NCBI GenBank assembly: GCA_021774335.1 | Contig: JAJFJD010000044.1 | Location: forward strand, 1-64,000 | From: Alphaproteobacteria bacterium | GTDB taxonomy: Bacteria; Pseudomonadota; Alphaproteobacteria; UBA8366 | DNA length: 64,000 bases | Direction: 5' to 3' | In this document: one piece after another, positions 26,565 to 35,482 of the stretch | How the letters are laid out: each line of letters opens with the position of its first letter | How positions within the stretch are numbered: the first letter of the stretch is position 1 | Position numbers and translations under genes: made by a program | The notes under the pieces: model-generated | The model's input: the letters and a program-made list of their open reading frames with translations, nothing else | What the model was told of the DNA's origin: nothing | The model's database searches: none

Positions 26565-27021
26565 TTCTTTTACCGCGCCTAGTGTTTTTCATCGGGGCCT
26601 TAAGAGCCTATTTGGTGAAAGTATACCGCGGCATCCGGCTTTCCGAAGAATCGACAATGGCTGTCCGGTGACGCCCGCGTGGAAATTTAACTGACAAGCA
26701 TAGCGTTGCCCAACTCGACACTAAGCGCGAGTACAATTCACACTCCCTGCGTAGGATGTCAGTGGACCGGTGGCGTTCGCCCCGATTAACATAGTAAGTG
26801 GTTATTTACTTATACGCGGCATCCGCGCACAAAATATGGGCTTTTTGAGATTCAGTGACCTTTTTTTGTTCACCGATTCCGAGTTTCTGCCGTAGAGTGA
26901 CAGAGTCCACCGGTGGCGCGAGTCTTGCTTTGCTCGATGAAGTACCGGGACGTGTACGACACAAAGAACACGCCGCGGCAGATTTCCTGTTCGACGAGTC
27001 ACTTGCCAGGGAGGCAATACG
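26565..27021. promoter_or_regulatory. Divergent regulatory region upstream of the TRAP operon, with repeated ACCGGTGGCG
   Basis: 457 bp without a gene, between the epimerase (minus) and the TRAP binding protein (plus). The 10-bp word ACCGGTGGCG occurs at 26766-26775 and again at 26909-26918, the second copy forming the palindrome CCACCGGTGG. Such repeats may be operator sites. GGGAGG just before 27022 is the ribosome binding site of the TRAP gene. No RNA gene seen. Confidence 0.4.
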
Positions 27022-28122
27022 ATGAAACGCAGATCGTTCATGAAAAAAGGATCGGTAGGGGTCGCGGCAACAGCCGCAGCCACGATCGCAGCGCCGGCAG
27101 TCATTGCCGCCGAGAAGAAATTCTCCTGGAAACTCACCACGGCCTTTCCGCCGGGCGTTCCCTTCTACTCGACCGGGCCGGGATCGCTGGCCGATCTGGT
27201 AAAACGGATCAACGTCATGTCGGGTGGCCGCCTGACCATCAAACATTATCACGCCGGCGAACTCGTTCCGGCCTTCGAAGGCTTCGACGCGGCATCGTCC
27301 GGGGCGGTCGAGGTCAACGCCTGGGTATCCTATTTCGGCGCGGGCAAGGTTCCTGCAGCTCAGTTCTTCGGCGCGGTTCCCTTTGGCATGAGCTTCCAGG
27401 GCCAAAACGCCTGGTTCTACAACGGCGGCGGCATCGACCTCTGGCATGAAGTCTACAAGCCTTACAACCTGGTCGCATTCCCGTGCGGCAATACCGGCAT
27501 TCAGATGACCGGCTGGTTCAAGAAGGAGATCAAGTCGGTTGCCGACCTGAAGGGGTTGCGGTTGCGCATTCCGGGACTTGCCGGCAAAGGCTATGCAAAG
27601 CTCGGCGTCGACGTGAAACTGCTGCCCGGCGGCGAAATCTTTCCCGCGCTGGAACGCGGCGTCATCGACGCGGCGGAATGGGTCGGCCCGGCACAGGACA
27701 AGATCCTCGGCCTCAACAAGGCGGCCAAATACTACTACACCACGGGCTGGCATGAGCCGACCACGGTGACCGAGTTCGCCATCAACAAGAACAAGTGGGA
27801 AGAGCTGCCAGACGATTTGAAGATGATCGTCCGGAACGCTTGCGCCGCGTGCAACATCGAAGCGCATAGCTGGTCGGAAGCGAACAATGCAAAGGCGTTC
27901 GAGGAGTTCCTCAACACCGGCACCGAAGCGCGCACTCTGCCCGACGACGTGATCAAGGCGTTGGCCAAGGCGATGGACGAGGTCTATTCGGAACTCGCCG
28001 CCAAGGACCCGGTATTCAAGAAGGTCATGGACTCCTACTTCACCTTCAAGAAAACCCACGATAAGTGGGCGCGCATGAGCGAAGGCGTGTGGCACGCGAA
28101 ACTGCGGAACGCACGCGGTTGA
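27022..28122 (+). CDS. TRAP transporter substrate-binding protein, DctP family
   Basis: 366 residues. Tat-type signal MKRRSFMKKGSVGVAATAAATIAAPAVIA, so it is exported folded. The mature part has FSWKLTTAFPPG, GGRLTIKHYHAGELVPAFEGFDAASSGAVEV, LKGLRLRIPGLAGKGYAKLGV (the conserved Arg region that pairs with a ligand carboxylate) and LERGVIDAAEWVGP. It belongs to the DctP branch that binds monocarboxylates or 2-oxoacids. The GGGAGG Shine-Dalgarno is good. First gene of the dctP-dctQ-dctM-type operon. Confidence 0.94.
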   Translation: MKRRSFMKKGSVGVAATAAATIAAPAVIAAEKKFSWKLTTAFPPGVPFYSTGPGSLADLVKRINVMSGGRLTIKHYHAGELVPAFEGFDAASSGAVEVNAWVSYFGAGKVPAAQFFGAVPFGMSFQGQNAWFYNGGGIDLWHEVYKPYNLVAFPCGNTGIQMTGWFKKEIKSVADLKGLRLRIPGLAGKGYAKLGVDVKLLPGGEIFPALERGVIDAAEWVGPAQDKILGLNKAAKYYYTTGWHEPTTVTEFAINKNKWEELPDDLKMIVRNACAACNIEAHSWSEANNAKAFEEFLNTGTEARTLPDDVIKALAKAMDEVYSELAAKDPVFKKVMDSYFTFKKTHDKWARMSEGVWHAKLRNARG

Positions 28123-28640
28123 CCGAGAAGCACTCTTTGCTGACATGGTTCGATGCGGTGGTCGACCGGATGGGTCGGCTGGCCGCATGGACCATGGTGG
28201 CGCTGGTTCTGCTCGTCTCGACCAACGTCCTGGTGCGCTACTTCCTCCACGAGGGGTCGGTCTGGAGCCAGGAATTGGAATGGCATCTGTTGATGCCGAT
28301 TGCCCTGTTCGGCATTCCCTATGCATTGGCCAACGACGAGCACGTCCGGGTCGATATCCTGTATGAACGGTTCCCGGACCGCGGCCGGGATATGATCGAT
28401 CTGTTCGCGGCAATAGTCGGCGTCTGCGTCGCGTTGCTGCTGATCAAATTTTCGGTTCCTTACGTGGAACAGTCATGGCGCAACGGGGAGGGATCGCCCG
28501 ACCCCGGCGGCCTGCCGGCGCGTTATGCGCTCAAGGCGCTGCTGCCGCTCGGATTTCTGATCCTTTTCATCCAACAATTCGCCAGTGCGGTTCGCGCGGT
28601 TCTGCGCTTGACCGGCAAAGCATCGAACACGCCAGAATAA
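28119..28640 (+). CDS. TRAP transporter small permease subunit, DctQ family
   Basis: 173 residues if it starts at TTG 28119, which overlaps the DctP stop as TTGA. The frame extends to ATG 28065, but that start would read far into the upstream gene with unlike sequence. Four membrane helices are visible (about residues 18-38, 53-70, 92-112, 130-152), with the family's SQELEWHLLMPIALFGIPYALANDEHVRVD after helix 1. It forms the membrane complex with DctM. The start codon choice is moderately sure. Confidence 0.9.
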   Translation: MTEKHSLLTWFDAVVDRMGRLAAWTMVALVLLVSTNVLVRYFLHEGSVWSQELEWHLLMPIALFGIPYALANDEHVRVDILYERFPDRGRDMIDLFAAIVGVCVALLLIKFSVPYVEQSWRNGEGSPDPGGLPARYALKALLPLGFLILFIQQFASAVRAVLRLTGKASNTPE

Positions 28641-28671
28641 GAATGCGACCCATCATGCCTGAGGCCCCGCA

Positions 28672-29997
28672 ATGACGCCGAACGAATGGCTCGCCATCGC
28701 CATGATCGCGTCCTTCTTCGTGCTGACGTCCGTCGGCGTACCGGTTGCCATCGGGATATCGCTGGTCGGCTTCGTGTTCGGGTTCCTCGGTTTCGGCGAA
28801 TTGCTGTTCAACCTGTTGCCGGCGCGGATTTATGGTGTCGTCAGCAACTACACATTGATGGCGATTCCACTGTTCGTGTTCATGGGCGTGATGCTCGAAC
28901 GCTCGAAGATCGCCGAGCAGCTTATCGATGTCATAGGACATTTGGCTGGCGGCATGCGGGGCGGCATGGCTCTCGCCATCATCATCGTCGGCGTGTTGCT
29001 GGGCGCCTCCACCGGGATCGTCGGTGCGACCGTCGTCACATTGGGATTGCTGACACTGCCGGTGCTAATCCGCCGCGGCTACGACAAGTCACTGGCCGCC
29101 GGCAGTATTTGTGCGTCCGGCACGTTGGGACAGATCATCCCGCCCAGCCTCGTACTGATCCTGTTGGCGGATATCACCGGACAATCGGTCGGCACGCTGT
29201 TCGCCGCCGCAATGATCCCCGGCCTCGTGCTCTCGGCAGTCTACTGCATCTACGTGCTGGTGCTGGGCTATATGAAGCCCGAGATGGCCCCGCCAATCCC
29301 CGCAGAAGAGCGGGCGAAGCTCCAGGGCATGGCGCTGTTCAAACGCGCGGTCTATGTGATCGTACCACCATTATCGCTCGTCGCCGCCGTGTTGGGCTCG
29401 ATCATCGGCGGCGTCGCGGCACCGACCGAGGCGGCCTCCATGGGCGCCATTGGCAGTATCGTAGTCGCGATGATCTACAAGCGGTTTACCTTCGATCTGT
29501 TGAAGGACGCGTCACGGGCGGCGGTCCGTATCACCGCGATGATCTTCTTCATCCTGGTCGCGGCGCAGGTCTTCTCGCTCGCCTTCCGTGGCCTGCAGGG
29601 CGAGAATCTGGTCCAGGATATGTTCCAGATGGTCCCGGGGGGCACCACGTCGGCGCTGGTCTTCATGATGGTGCTGCTGTTCGTCCTGGGGTTCTTCCTC
29701 GAATGGATCGAGATTTCCTACATCGCGCTGCCGCTGTTCTTCCCGTTCTTCAAGCTCGCCGGGGTCGATCCGGTATGGCTCGCCATCCTGGTGGCGATCA
29801 ACCTGCAGACCTCCTTCCTGACACCGCCTTTCGGCTGGGCGCTGTTCTTCCTGAAGGGCGTAGCACCGCCCGGCGTGACGACGGCGGATATCTATAAGGG
29901 TGTCATGCCGTTCATCGCCATGCAGGTGTTGATGCTGTTCATCCTCTTCATGTTCCCGGCCTTGGCGACCTGGCTGCCCAAGGCGATCGGCTGGTAG
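28672..29997 (+). CDS. TRAP transporter large permease subunit, DctM family
   Basis: 441 residues with about 12 membrane helices. Family signatures: VGVPVAIGISLVGFVFG at the start, LMAIPLFVFMGVMLERSKIAEQLI, GASTGIVGATVVTLGLLTLPVLI and GTLGQIIPPSLVLILLADITGQSVG, with an LGFFLEWIEISYIALPLFFP region near 345. It couples Na+ gradients to solute uptake together with the upstream binding protein and DctQ. GAGG lies 7 nt before the ATG. Last transporter gene; catabolic enzymes follow on the same strand. Confidence 0.95.
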   Translation: MTPNEWLAIAMIASFFVLTSVGVPVAIGISLVGFVFGFLGFGELLFNLLPARIYGVVSNYTLMAIPLFVFMGVMLERSKIAEQLIDVIGHLAGGMRGGMALAIIIVGVLLGASTGIVGATVVTLGLLTLPVLIRRGYDKSLAAGSICASGTLGQIIPPSLVLILLADITGQSVGTLFAAAMIPGLVLSAVYCIYVLVLGYMKPEMAPPIPAEERAKLQGMALFKRAVYVIVPPLSLVAAVLGSIIGGVAAPTEAASMGAIGSIVVAMIYKRFTFDLLKDASRAAVRITAMIFFILVAAQVFSLAFRGLQGENLVQDMFQMVPGGTTSALVFMMVLLFVLGFFLEWIEISYIALPLFFPFFKLAGVDPVWLAILVAINLQTSFLTPPFGWALFFLKGVAPPGVTTADIYKGVMPFIAMQVLMLFILFMFPALATWLPKAIGW

Positions 29998-30073
29998 CCC
30001 ACGATACTTTGCCCGGTTTGGGCCGATAGACTATTCTTCCTGCGATGCATAGCCTTTCGGGAGGAAGCCCTTT

Positions 30074-30946
30074 ATGGCCATCGATATCACCCCGTGTTCG
30101 CCCGCGCTCGGTGCCGAAATCCGCGGTGTCGACCTATCCCAACCGCTGGATGACGGAACGCTGCAGGCCCTCAAGGACGCCTGGTTCGAGCACCTTGTCC
30201 TGCTGTTCCGGGACCAGGACCTGACCGACCACGATCTGGTGCGGTTCAGCGGTTATTTCGGCACTTGCGACAAGGCCCCGCCGAACGAGGCGGCGAATAA
30301 GCTGAGCGACGGCTACAGCCCCGATCTGCCGGAAGTCACAATCATCTCGAACGTGGTCGTGGACGGCGTGGAAATCGGATCGCTGGGCGCGTCGGAATGC
30401 GCATGGCATACCGACATGTCCTACAACCCGGAACCGGCGGACGCGAGCGCCCTCTACGCGCTGGAAGTGCCGGAGGCGGGCGGCGACACCGCCTTCCTGA
30501 ACATGTACAAGGCGCATGACGCGCTACCGGACAGCCTGAAAGAGCGGATCGGCGGGCGCAAGGCGATCCACGATGCGACCTTTACCAGCGCGGGCGGCCT
30601 TCGCAAAGGGCTGGAGCCGCCAACCGATGTCAGCAAGGCGCCGGGTGCCCATCACCCGATCCTGCGCACGCATCCCGAAACGGGAAAGACGATGCTGTTC
30701 CTGGGCCGGCGCACCAACGCCTATATCGTCGGCATGGACGTGGCCGAGAGCGAAGCCCTGCTCGACGAAATCTGGGGCTACACGACCAATGACGATTTCG
30801 TCTGGACGCATCAGTGGCGCAAGGGCGACGTTCTGCTCTGGGATAATCGCTCGGTCATGCACCGGCGCGACGATTTCGACCCGTCGGTCCGCCGCCTGAT
30901 GCACCGCACGCAGCTCAAGGGAGAAGTGCCGTTCTACACCGGCTGA
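30074..30946 (+). CDS. TauD/TfdA-family 2-oxoglutarate-dependent dioxygenase
   Basis: 290 residues. Fe(II)/2-oxoglutarate oxygenase: N-terminal LGAEIRGVDLSQPLDD, metal motif H-x-D in WHTDMSYNPEPADAS (about residue 115), and the distal His with the 2OG-binding Arg in SVMHRRDDFDPSVRRLMHRTQLKG. It hydroxylates or cleaves an organic substrate such as a sulfonate, phenoxyacid or carnitine-like compound; which one cannot be told. GGGAGGAAG precedes the ATG. It follows the TRAP operon and precedes the enolase-superfamily gene, so it likely acts on the imported solute. Confidence 0.9.
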   Translation: MAIDITPCSPALGAEIRGVDLSQPLDDGTLQALKDAWFEHLVLLFRDQDLTDHDLVRFSGYFGTCDKAPPNEAANKLSDGYSPDLPEVTIISNVVVDGVEIGSLGASECAWHTDMSYNPEPADASALYALEVPEAGGDTAFLNMYKAHDALPDSLKERIGGRKAIHDATFTSAGGLRKGLEPPTDVSKAPGAHHPILRTHPETGKTMLFLGRRTNAYIVGMDVAESEALLDEIWGYTTNDDFVWTHQWRKGDVLLWDNRSVMHRRDDFDPSVRRLMHRTQLKGEVPFYTG

Positions 30947-30977
30947 CCGCCGGTACGAGAGTCGGCACGGCCATAGC

Positions 30978-32072
30978 ATGAAGATCGACAGCATCGCCCT
31001 CTGGCGCGTCCGCGTGCCGCTGTACAAGCCCTACAACACGACACTCGCGGCACTGGCGGAACTCGACAGCATCGTCGCCGAGGTGAAGGACGCCGACGGC
31101 AATATCGGCATCGGCGAGACCACCATCATTCCCGGCTACACGCATGAGAATGGCGATGGCGGCTGGGAATTTTGCCGAACGCAGGGCAAGGCGCTTGCCG
31201 GTATGGAGACGGACGCGGCCAAGACTGCCCTCGATCCCCACCGCAAGAGCGATCCGCACGCCGTCAGCGTGTTGCAGGTCGCAATCGAGATGCTGGAAGG
31301 CAACCCGATCTTCGACGCACCGGACGCGCCGCTGCCGGTGCCGATCCTGACCCCGGTGAACAGCAAGGACCTCGGTGAAATTCCCGACGAGATCGAAAAC
31401 CATATCGCCGACGGCTTCCGTACGCTCAAGGTCAAGGTCGGCTGGGACGTGGACAAGGACCTGGAGCGGGTCGCGCTGATCCAGAAGGTCAACGCCGGGC
31501 GCGCCACGCTGCGGCTTGACGCCAATCAGGGCTTCTCCGAGGAAGACGGCAAGCGCTTCGCCGCCGCCTTAAACCCGGATTCCATCACTCTGTTCGAACA
31601 ACCGTGTCACTGCGATGACTGGCCCGCCAACGCCGCCGTCGCCACGGTCTCGACCGTACCGGTGATGATGGATGAATCGATCTACGGCGTGGAAGATATC
31701 GACCGTGCCGCCGACATGCCCGGATGCGGCTTCGTGAAACTCAAGATTTCGAAGCTGACCGGCGTCGACATGCTGACCGACGGCCTGAACCGCATCAAGA
31801 CCAGAGGCCTCGGCGCGGTCCTCGGTAATGGCGCGGCCACCGACATCGAATGCTGGATCGAAGCCTGCGTCGCCCGCAGCACCATCGAAAACGCCGGCGA
31901 GAACTGCGGCTTCCTGAAGAACCGCGAACAGCTCTTGGAGACGCCGCTCACCTTCGAGGACGGCGCGATTGTCCTGCAACCCGGCTATGTGGCGCGCCTG
32001 AACCACGAGGTGGTGGAGCGGCTGGCGATTGCGAAGGAACAGTTCCGAGCGGAAAGAGCGGCGGCGGAGTAA
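30978..32072 (+). CDS. Enolase-superfamily enzyme (mandelate racemase/muconate lactonising type)
   Basis: 364 residues. N-terminal capping domain, then a barrel with the KxK base motif in LKVKVGW, Mg ligands in RLDANQGF, LFEQPC and MMDESIYG, and a second Lys in KLKISKLTG. That K..D..E..D..K set matches the muconate lactonising / dipeptide epimerase-like subgroup. It abstracts an alpha proton from a carboxylate. The substrate is unknown; the gene context (TRAP importer, dioxygenase, amidase) points to an acid or amide catabolic pathway. Confidence 0.9.
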   Translation: MKIDSIALWRVRVPLYKPYNTTLAALAELDSIVAEVKDADGNIGIGETTIIPGYTHENGDGGWEFCRTQGKALAGMETDAAKTALDPHRKSDPHAVSVLQVAIEMLEGNPIFDAPDAPLPVPILTPVNSKDLGEIPDEIENHIADGFRTLKVKVGWDVDKDLERVALIQKVNAGRATLRLDANQGFSEEDGKRFAAALNPDSITLFEQPCHCDDWPANAAVATVSTVPVMMDESIYGVEDIDRAADMPGCGFVKLKISKLTGVDMLTDGLNRIKTRGLGAVLGNGAATDIECWIEACVARSTIENAGENCGFLKNREQLLETPLTFEDGAIVLQPGYVARLNHEVVERLAIAKEQFRAERAAAE

Positions 32073-32081
32073 TCAAACCCG

Positions 32082-33494
32082 TCAGGCCAACCCGGGCACC
32101 CTCTTGTGCCAATCCGTAACACCCTGATACGCAGCCCCCATCGCGAACAACTGATGCTCGCCGAGCGGCCGTCCTACCAATTGGAATGACACCGGCAAAT
32201 CGCCCTCGGTGAAACCGCAAGGCACGGCGAGGGACGGCAGGCCGAGATAGTTGATCGGCCGGGTGAAGCTGGTCAGCTTCGCGACCATATCGGCGACCGT
32301 GTCGTTGCCGTGGAAATCGGTCTCTTCGATGGTCGGCACCGGTATGGGGATGACCGGGCAATGCAGCATGTCCGCTTCCGCGAAGGCGGCGGTGCAGAAC
32401 TCGGTCATGTATTTGCCGCGCAGGCTTAGCGCTTCGATATAGCGGGTCGCGGGCAGGTGGAAACCAGCCTCGACGCGGGCGGCGGTATGGCGGCCGTAAT
32501 CCTGCGGACGTTGGCGCATCCATTTGGCGTGGATCGTCGCCGCCTCGGATTTCGAGATCGCATCGCCGAGCCGGAAGAGGGGGCGCAGGTCCGGTATCTC
32601 GACTTCGACCACCTGGATATCCAAGCCACGCAGCGCTTCGACGCTGGCCTCCAGCACCTCGCGCACACTGTCTTCGACCGTGTCGTAGAAGAAGTTCTTC
32701 GGCACTGCGACGCGCAGGTCTTTGACCCCGGCGTCGATGGCCGCGAGATAATCGGGAACCGGCTCATCCAGGGTCGTTGAATCGTTGGGATCGAGTCCGG
32801 CAATTGCGCCGGTCATCATCGCGCAGTCTCGCACCGTGCGCGTCAACGGTCCCATCGTGTCGACCGACCACGCGCGCGGCATCGAACCGTAGCGGCTGAT
32901 CCGGCCATAGGTCGGCTTCAGGCCGACCACGCCACAGAGTGCGGCGGGCAGGCGGATCGACCCGCCGGTGTCCGAGCCCATCGCACCGTAGATGAATCGC
33001 GCCGCCGTGGCCGCGCCCGATCCACTGGACGATCCGCCGGTCACATGATCCGGGTTCCAAGGGTTGTGGCAGTTGCCGAAATGCTCGTTATGGCCGGTTG
33101 GCCCAGCGGCGAATTCCGACATGTTAAGCCCGCCGAGATGCAGCGCGCCGGCATCCTCCAGCTTTTCCAGCACCGTCGCGGTCACGTCAGGGACGTAGTT
33201 GCGGCGGATCGTCGAGCCGCAGGTCGTCGTGTGGCCCTTGCGATAATACATGTCCTTGTGGGCGAGGGGCACGCCGTGCAGCGGACCGCGGATGTCACCC
33301 TTTGCCATTTCTGCGTCGGCCTTCTGCGCGGCCTTCAACGCCGCCGCCCGGTCGAGCGAGATGAAGCTGTTCACCGTGCCTTCATAGGCTTCGATGCGCG
33401 AGAGGCAGGCTTCGGTAGCCTCGACCGAGGTCAGGCGGCCTTCGCGGATGGCGGTGGCGGTTTCCTCCAAGGAGAGTAGGGCGGGATCATTCAT
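32082..33494 (-). CDS. Amidase, AtzE/GatA-like
   Basis: 470 residues, amidase-signature family. The Ser-cisSer-Lys triad is visible: Lys in LAHKDMYYRKG (about residue 82), the Ser pair in HVTGGSSSGSGAATAARF (about 155-165), and SDTGGSIRLPAALCGVVGLKPTYGRIS. It hydrolyses a carboxamide, and the DUF4089 partner just upstream suggests an AtzE-type 1-carboxybiuret-like hydrolase or a relative, rather than GatA of the tRNA amidotransferase. The ATG overlaps that small gene's stop (ATGA). Confidence 0.9.
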   Translation of the reverse strand: MNDPALLSLEETATAIREGRLTSVEATEACLSRIEAYEGTVNSFISLDRAAALKAAQKADAEMAKGDIRGPLHGVPLAHKDMYYRKGHTTTCGSTIRRNYVPDVTATVLEKLEDAGALHLGGLNMSEFAAGPTGHNEHFGNCHNPWNPDHVTGGSSSGSGAATAARFIYGAMGSDTGGSIRLPAALCGVVGLKPTYGRISRYGSMPRAWSVDTMGPLTRTVRDCAMMTGAIAGLDPNDSTTLDEPVPDYLAAIDAGVKDLRVAVPKNFFYDTVEDSVREVLEASVEALRGLDIQVVEVEIPDLRPLFRLGDAISKSEAATIHAKWMRQRPQDYGRHTAARVEAGFHLPATRYIEALSLRGKYMTEFCTAAFAEADMLHCPVIPIPVPTIEETDFHGNDTVADMVAKLTSFTRPINYLGLPSLAVPCGFTEGDLPVSFQLVGRPLGEHQLFAMGAAYQGVTDWHKRVPGLA

Positions 33495-33709
33495 TGGTCG
33501 CCTCCGTCGGCTGGTTTTTGCAGCCGCAGGGCACGAAAGAATCCGACCGGCTCGTCGTCGAATTCCAGGTCGAAGGCAGCCTCGGAGACCGCGTGGTTGA
33601 TGGCTTGGACCTCCGGGGCAAGCTGCTCGGCCCGCTCGTCGGTGATTTCTAGGTCCAGCAATTCGGCGGCCTGACGCAGGATCAGTTTCGGCGTCACGGT
33701 TTCAGTCAT
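33491..33709 (-). CDS. Small DUF4089 protein, AtzG-like partner of the amidase
   Basis: 72 residues from ATG 33709, preceded by GGGAGGG. Contains LRQAAELLDLEITDERAEQLAPEVQAINHAV and a FFRALRLQKPADG tail, the pattern of DUF4089 / AtzG proteins, which relate to GatC and stabilise the amidase AtzE. The stop overlaps the amidase start by ATGA, indicating equimolar coupled synthesis. The longer frame to 33775 has no ribosome site and reads as a poor N-terminus. Confidence 0.82.
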   Translation of the reverse strand: MTETVTPKLILRQAAELLDLEITDERAEQLAPEVQAINHAVSEAAFDLEFDDEPVGFFRALRLQKPADGGDQ

Positions 33710-33998
33710 CTCAGCCCTCCCATGGCCATCAATGGCGTTAACCTTCTTTTTAGCGGGATTCCGGGCTTTCAACAAAACCCGCGCCGAAGACCCGCGGCCC
33801 GGTTCCCCCTAAAGGCCTAGCCCCTTCCGCCGAGGCATCTTCTCTCAACGGACTAGTCCGGCGGATAGCCCGGACATCTCGTTCGGACCAACACGGAAGG
33901 TCCGTTGCTGGCGTCCGGTCCCTGCGGTTTCCTGGTCATGCCGAAGAATAAAAAAAGAACTCGGCATCGCCTCGGAGGAGAGGCAGAGGAGGTATCTC

Positions 33999-34187
33999 AT
34001 GGCCAAAGTTATTGGCCGGGCACTCGCCGGCGGGCGTCGTATCCCGTCAATGGAATACGCGCTCGTCGGCATTCTGCTTGCGATCAGCGTTGTCGGTAGT
34101 GTCACCGAACTCGACTTCCAGGTGCGCATGGCGCTTGGCGGCATCGTTTCCGATCTCTACAGCACCGCCGTTCCCATCCCAAAATAA
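33999..34187 (+). CDS. Small Flp-pilin-like protein
   Basis: 62 residues. After a basic N-terminus (MAKVIGRALAGGRR) comes IPSMEYALVGILLAISVVGSVTELDFQVRMALGGIVSDL. This matches the Flp/Fap prepilin pattern: a Glu-Tyr pair (E19-Y20) at the start of a hydrophobic helix and a small-residue-rich repeat. AGGAGG lies 7 nt before the ATG. No tad/cpa secretion genes are in the window, so it would be an orphan pilin or a membrane peptide. Downstream gene is 6 bp away on the other strand. Confidence 0.6.
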   Translation: MAKVIGRALAGGRRIPSMEYALVGILLAISVVGSVTELDFQVRMALGGIVSDLYSTAVPIPK

Positions 34188-34193
34188 CGTCCG

Positions 34194-35339
34194 TCAGGAC
34201 GGAATGAACCCGTAGAGCTTCGCCGCGTTCTCGCAGGTGACCTTGTGGCGCGTCTCGGCGGAAACACCGGCGAATTCCTCGTCGATGAAGGACTGTGAGT
34301 CCGGCCAGACGCCGTCGGGATGCGGGAAGTCCGACCCCCACATGACATTCTCCTCGCCCAACAGGTCGAGCAACCGCACGCCCACCTTGTCGCTCTGATA
34401 GGTCGCCTTGCATTGCCGATGCCAGTAATCGGACGGCTTCATGGTGAGGGTGAGGTCCTTGAACTGGTCTTCCCACTCCAGGTCCATGTGCTCCAACACG
34501 TAGGGGATCCAGCCGATCCCGCTTTCCCCGATCACCACTTTCACGTTCGGATGCGCCTCCAGTACGCCGCCATACAGCACCTCCATCAACGTCCATGCCA
34601 TGGCGAGCTGAAATCCGGTGATGTGGACGGCGAAGGCCTGCCGCGCCTGCAGCGGCGGCATGTCTTCAAAATTCGGCCGTTTGCCGCCGATGGTGTGAAA
34701 ATGCACCGGGAGGTTGGCTTCCGCCGCGGTCGCCCAAAGCGCATTCCAGGACGGATCGAAAAGCTGCTTCATATCGTGCGTCTTCGACACTTCAATGCCG
34801 CGCACGCCGCCGCGCTCGGCGACCTTGGCCACTTCCTTCACGGCCGCGTCCATGTCGTGGTTCGGGATAGACGCGATACCGGCGTAACGGTCTGGATGCG
34901 CCTTGCAGAACCCGTCGAGCCATTCGTTATAGATGCGCATGACTTCGGTGGTCGCTTCCGGGTCGTTCAAGCGCTGCGCCGCACCGAGGATGCCGTACAG
35001 CACTTCGGCCTGCACGCCGTCGCGGTCCTGGTCCTTCAGGCGCAAATCCGGATCAGTCAGCCGGCGGATGCCTTTCTCGCCATCCGAATACAGGCCGGTT
35101 TCGGCCATCCGATCGGAGCGATGAATCTGACCCGGCACATATTTGCGCCCGCCCGATCCCATGCCGTTCATCAAACCGAAGCGTGCACCCTGTTTGGTCA
35201 CCCAGGTCGGGCCGTCCTCCGTATCCGTGACATACGGCATACGATCCTTCATCGCCGCCGAGGCATTCGACGTGAACAGGTCGGGCGGCATCCAGATCAG
35301 ATCGATATGGCAGTCCGCCGAGATACATTTGTATTCCAT
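34194..35339 (-). CDS. Amidohydrolase family 2 (TIM-barrel metal-dependent hydrolase)
   Basis: 381 residues from ATG 35339, which follows GGAGG; the frame extends 40 codons further with no support. Starts with a metal-binding ISADCHIDL segment, has NHDMDAAVKEV, FHTIGG, GESGIGWIPYVLEHMDLEW and a late SDFPHPDGVWPDSQSF, the features of Amidohydrolase_2 (ACMSD-like decarboxylases and lactone hydrolases). It likely decarboxylates or hydrolyses a ring carboxylate or lactone. Near the amidase and GST, so possibly in one catabolic route. Confidence 0.88.
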   Translation of the reverse strand: MEYKCISADCHIDLIWMPPDLFTSNASAAMKDRMPYVTDTEDGPTWVTKQGARFGLMNGMGSGGRKYVPGQIHRSDRMAETGLYSDGEKGIRRLTDPDLRLKDQDRDGVQAEVLYGILGAAQRLNDPEATTEVMRIYNEWLDGFCKAHPDRYAGIASIPNHDMDAAVKEVAKVAERGGVRGIEVSKTHDMKQLFDPSWNALWATAAEANLPVHFHTIGGKRPNFEDMPPLQARQAFAVHITGFQLAMAWTLMEVLYGGVLEAHPNVKVVIGESGIGWIPYVLEHMDLEWEDQFKDLTLTMKPSDYWHRQCKATYQSDKVGVRLLDLLGEENVMWGSDFPHPDGVWPDSQSFIDEEFAGVSAETRHKVTCENAAKLYGFIPS

Positions 35340-35482
35340 GATGTCCTCCGGGTACGACACAGGTTCGTCCACACGAATTGTCTCAGTCAATCCGACGACA
35401 GGCAAATTTGCGGTGCACCGCTTGCACCGAGGGAAGGCGGCGGCTACCGTCGCTGCCAAACTGGAACAGCAGGATAGATGCC

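Noticed and set aside
26806..28413. 535-codon minus-strand frame opposite the TRAP genes
   Set aside because: Shadow of the DctP and DctQ genes, with no recognisable domain.
28686..29897. 403-codon frame offset within the DctM gene
   Set aside because: Arg/Gly-rich peptide typical of an out-of-frame reading; DctM helices are in the other frame.
35340..35459. N-terminal extension of the amidohydrolase
   Set aside because: No Shine-Dalgarno; GGAGG favours ATG 35339.
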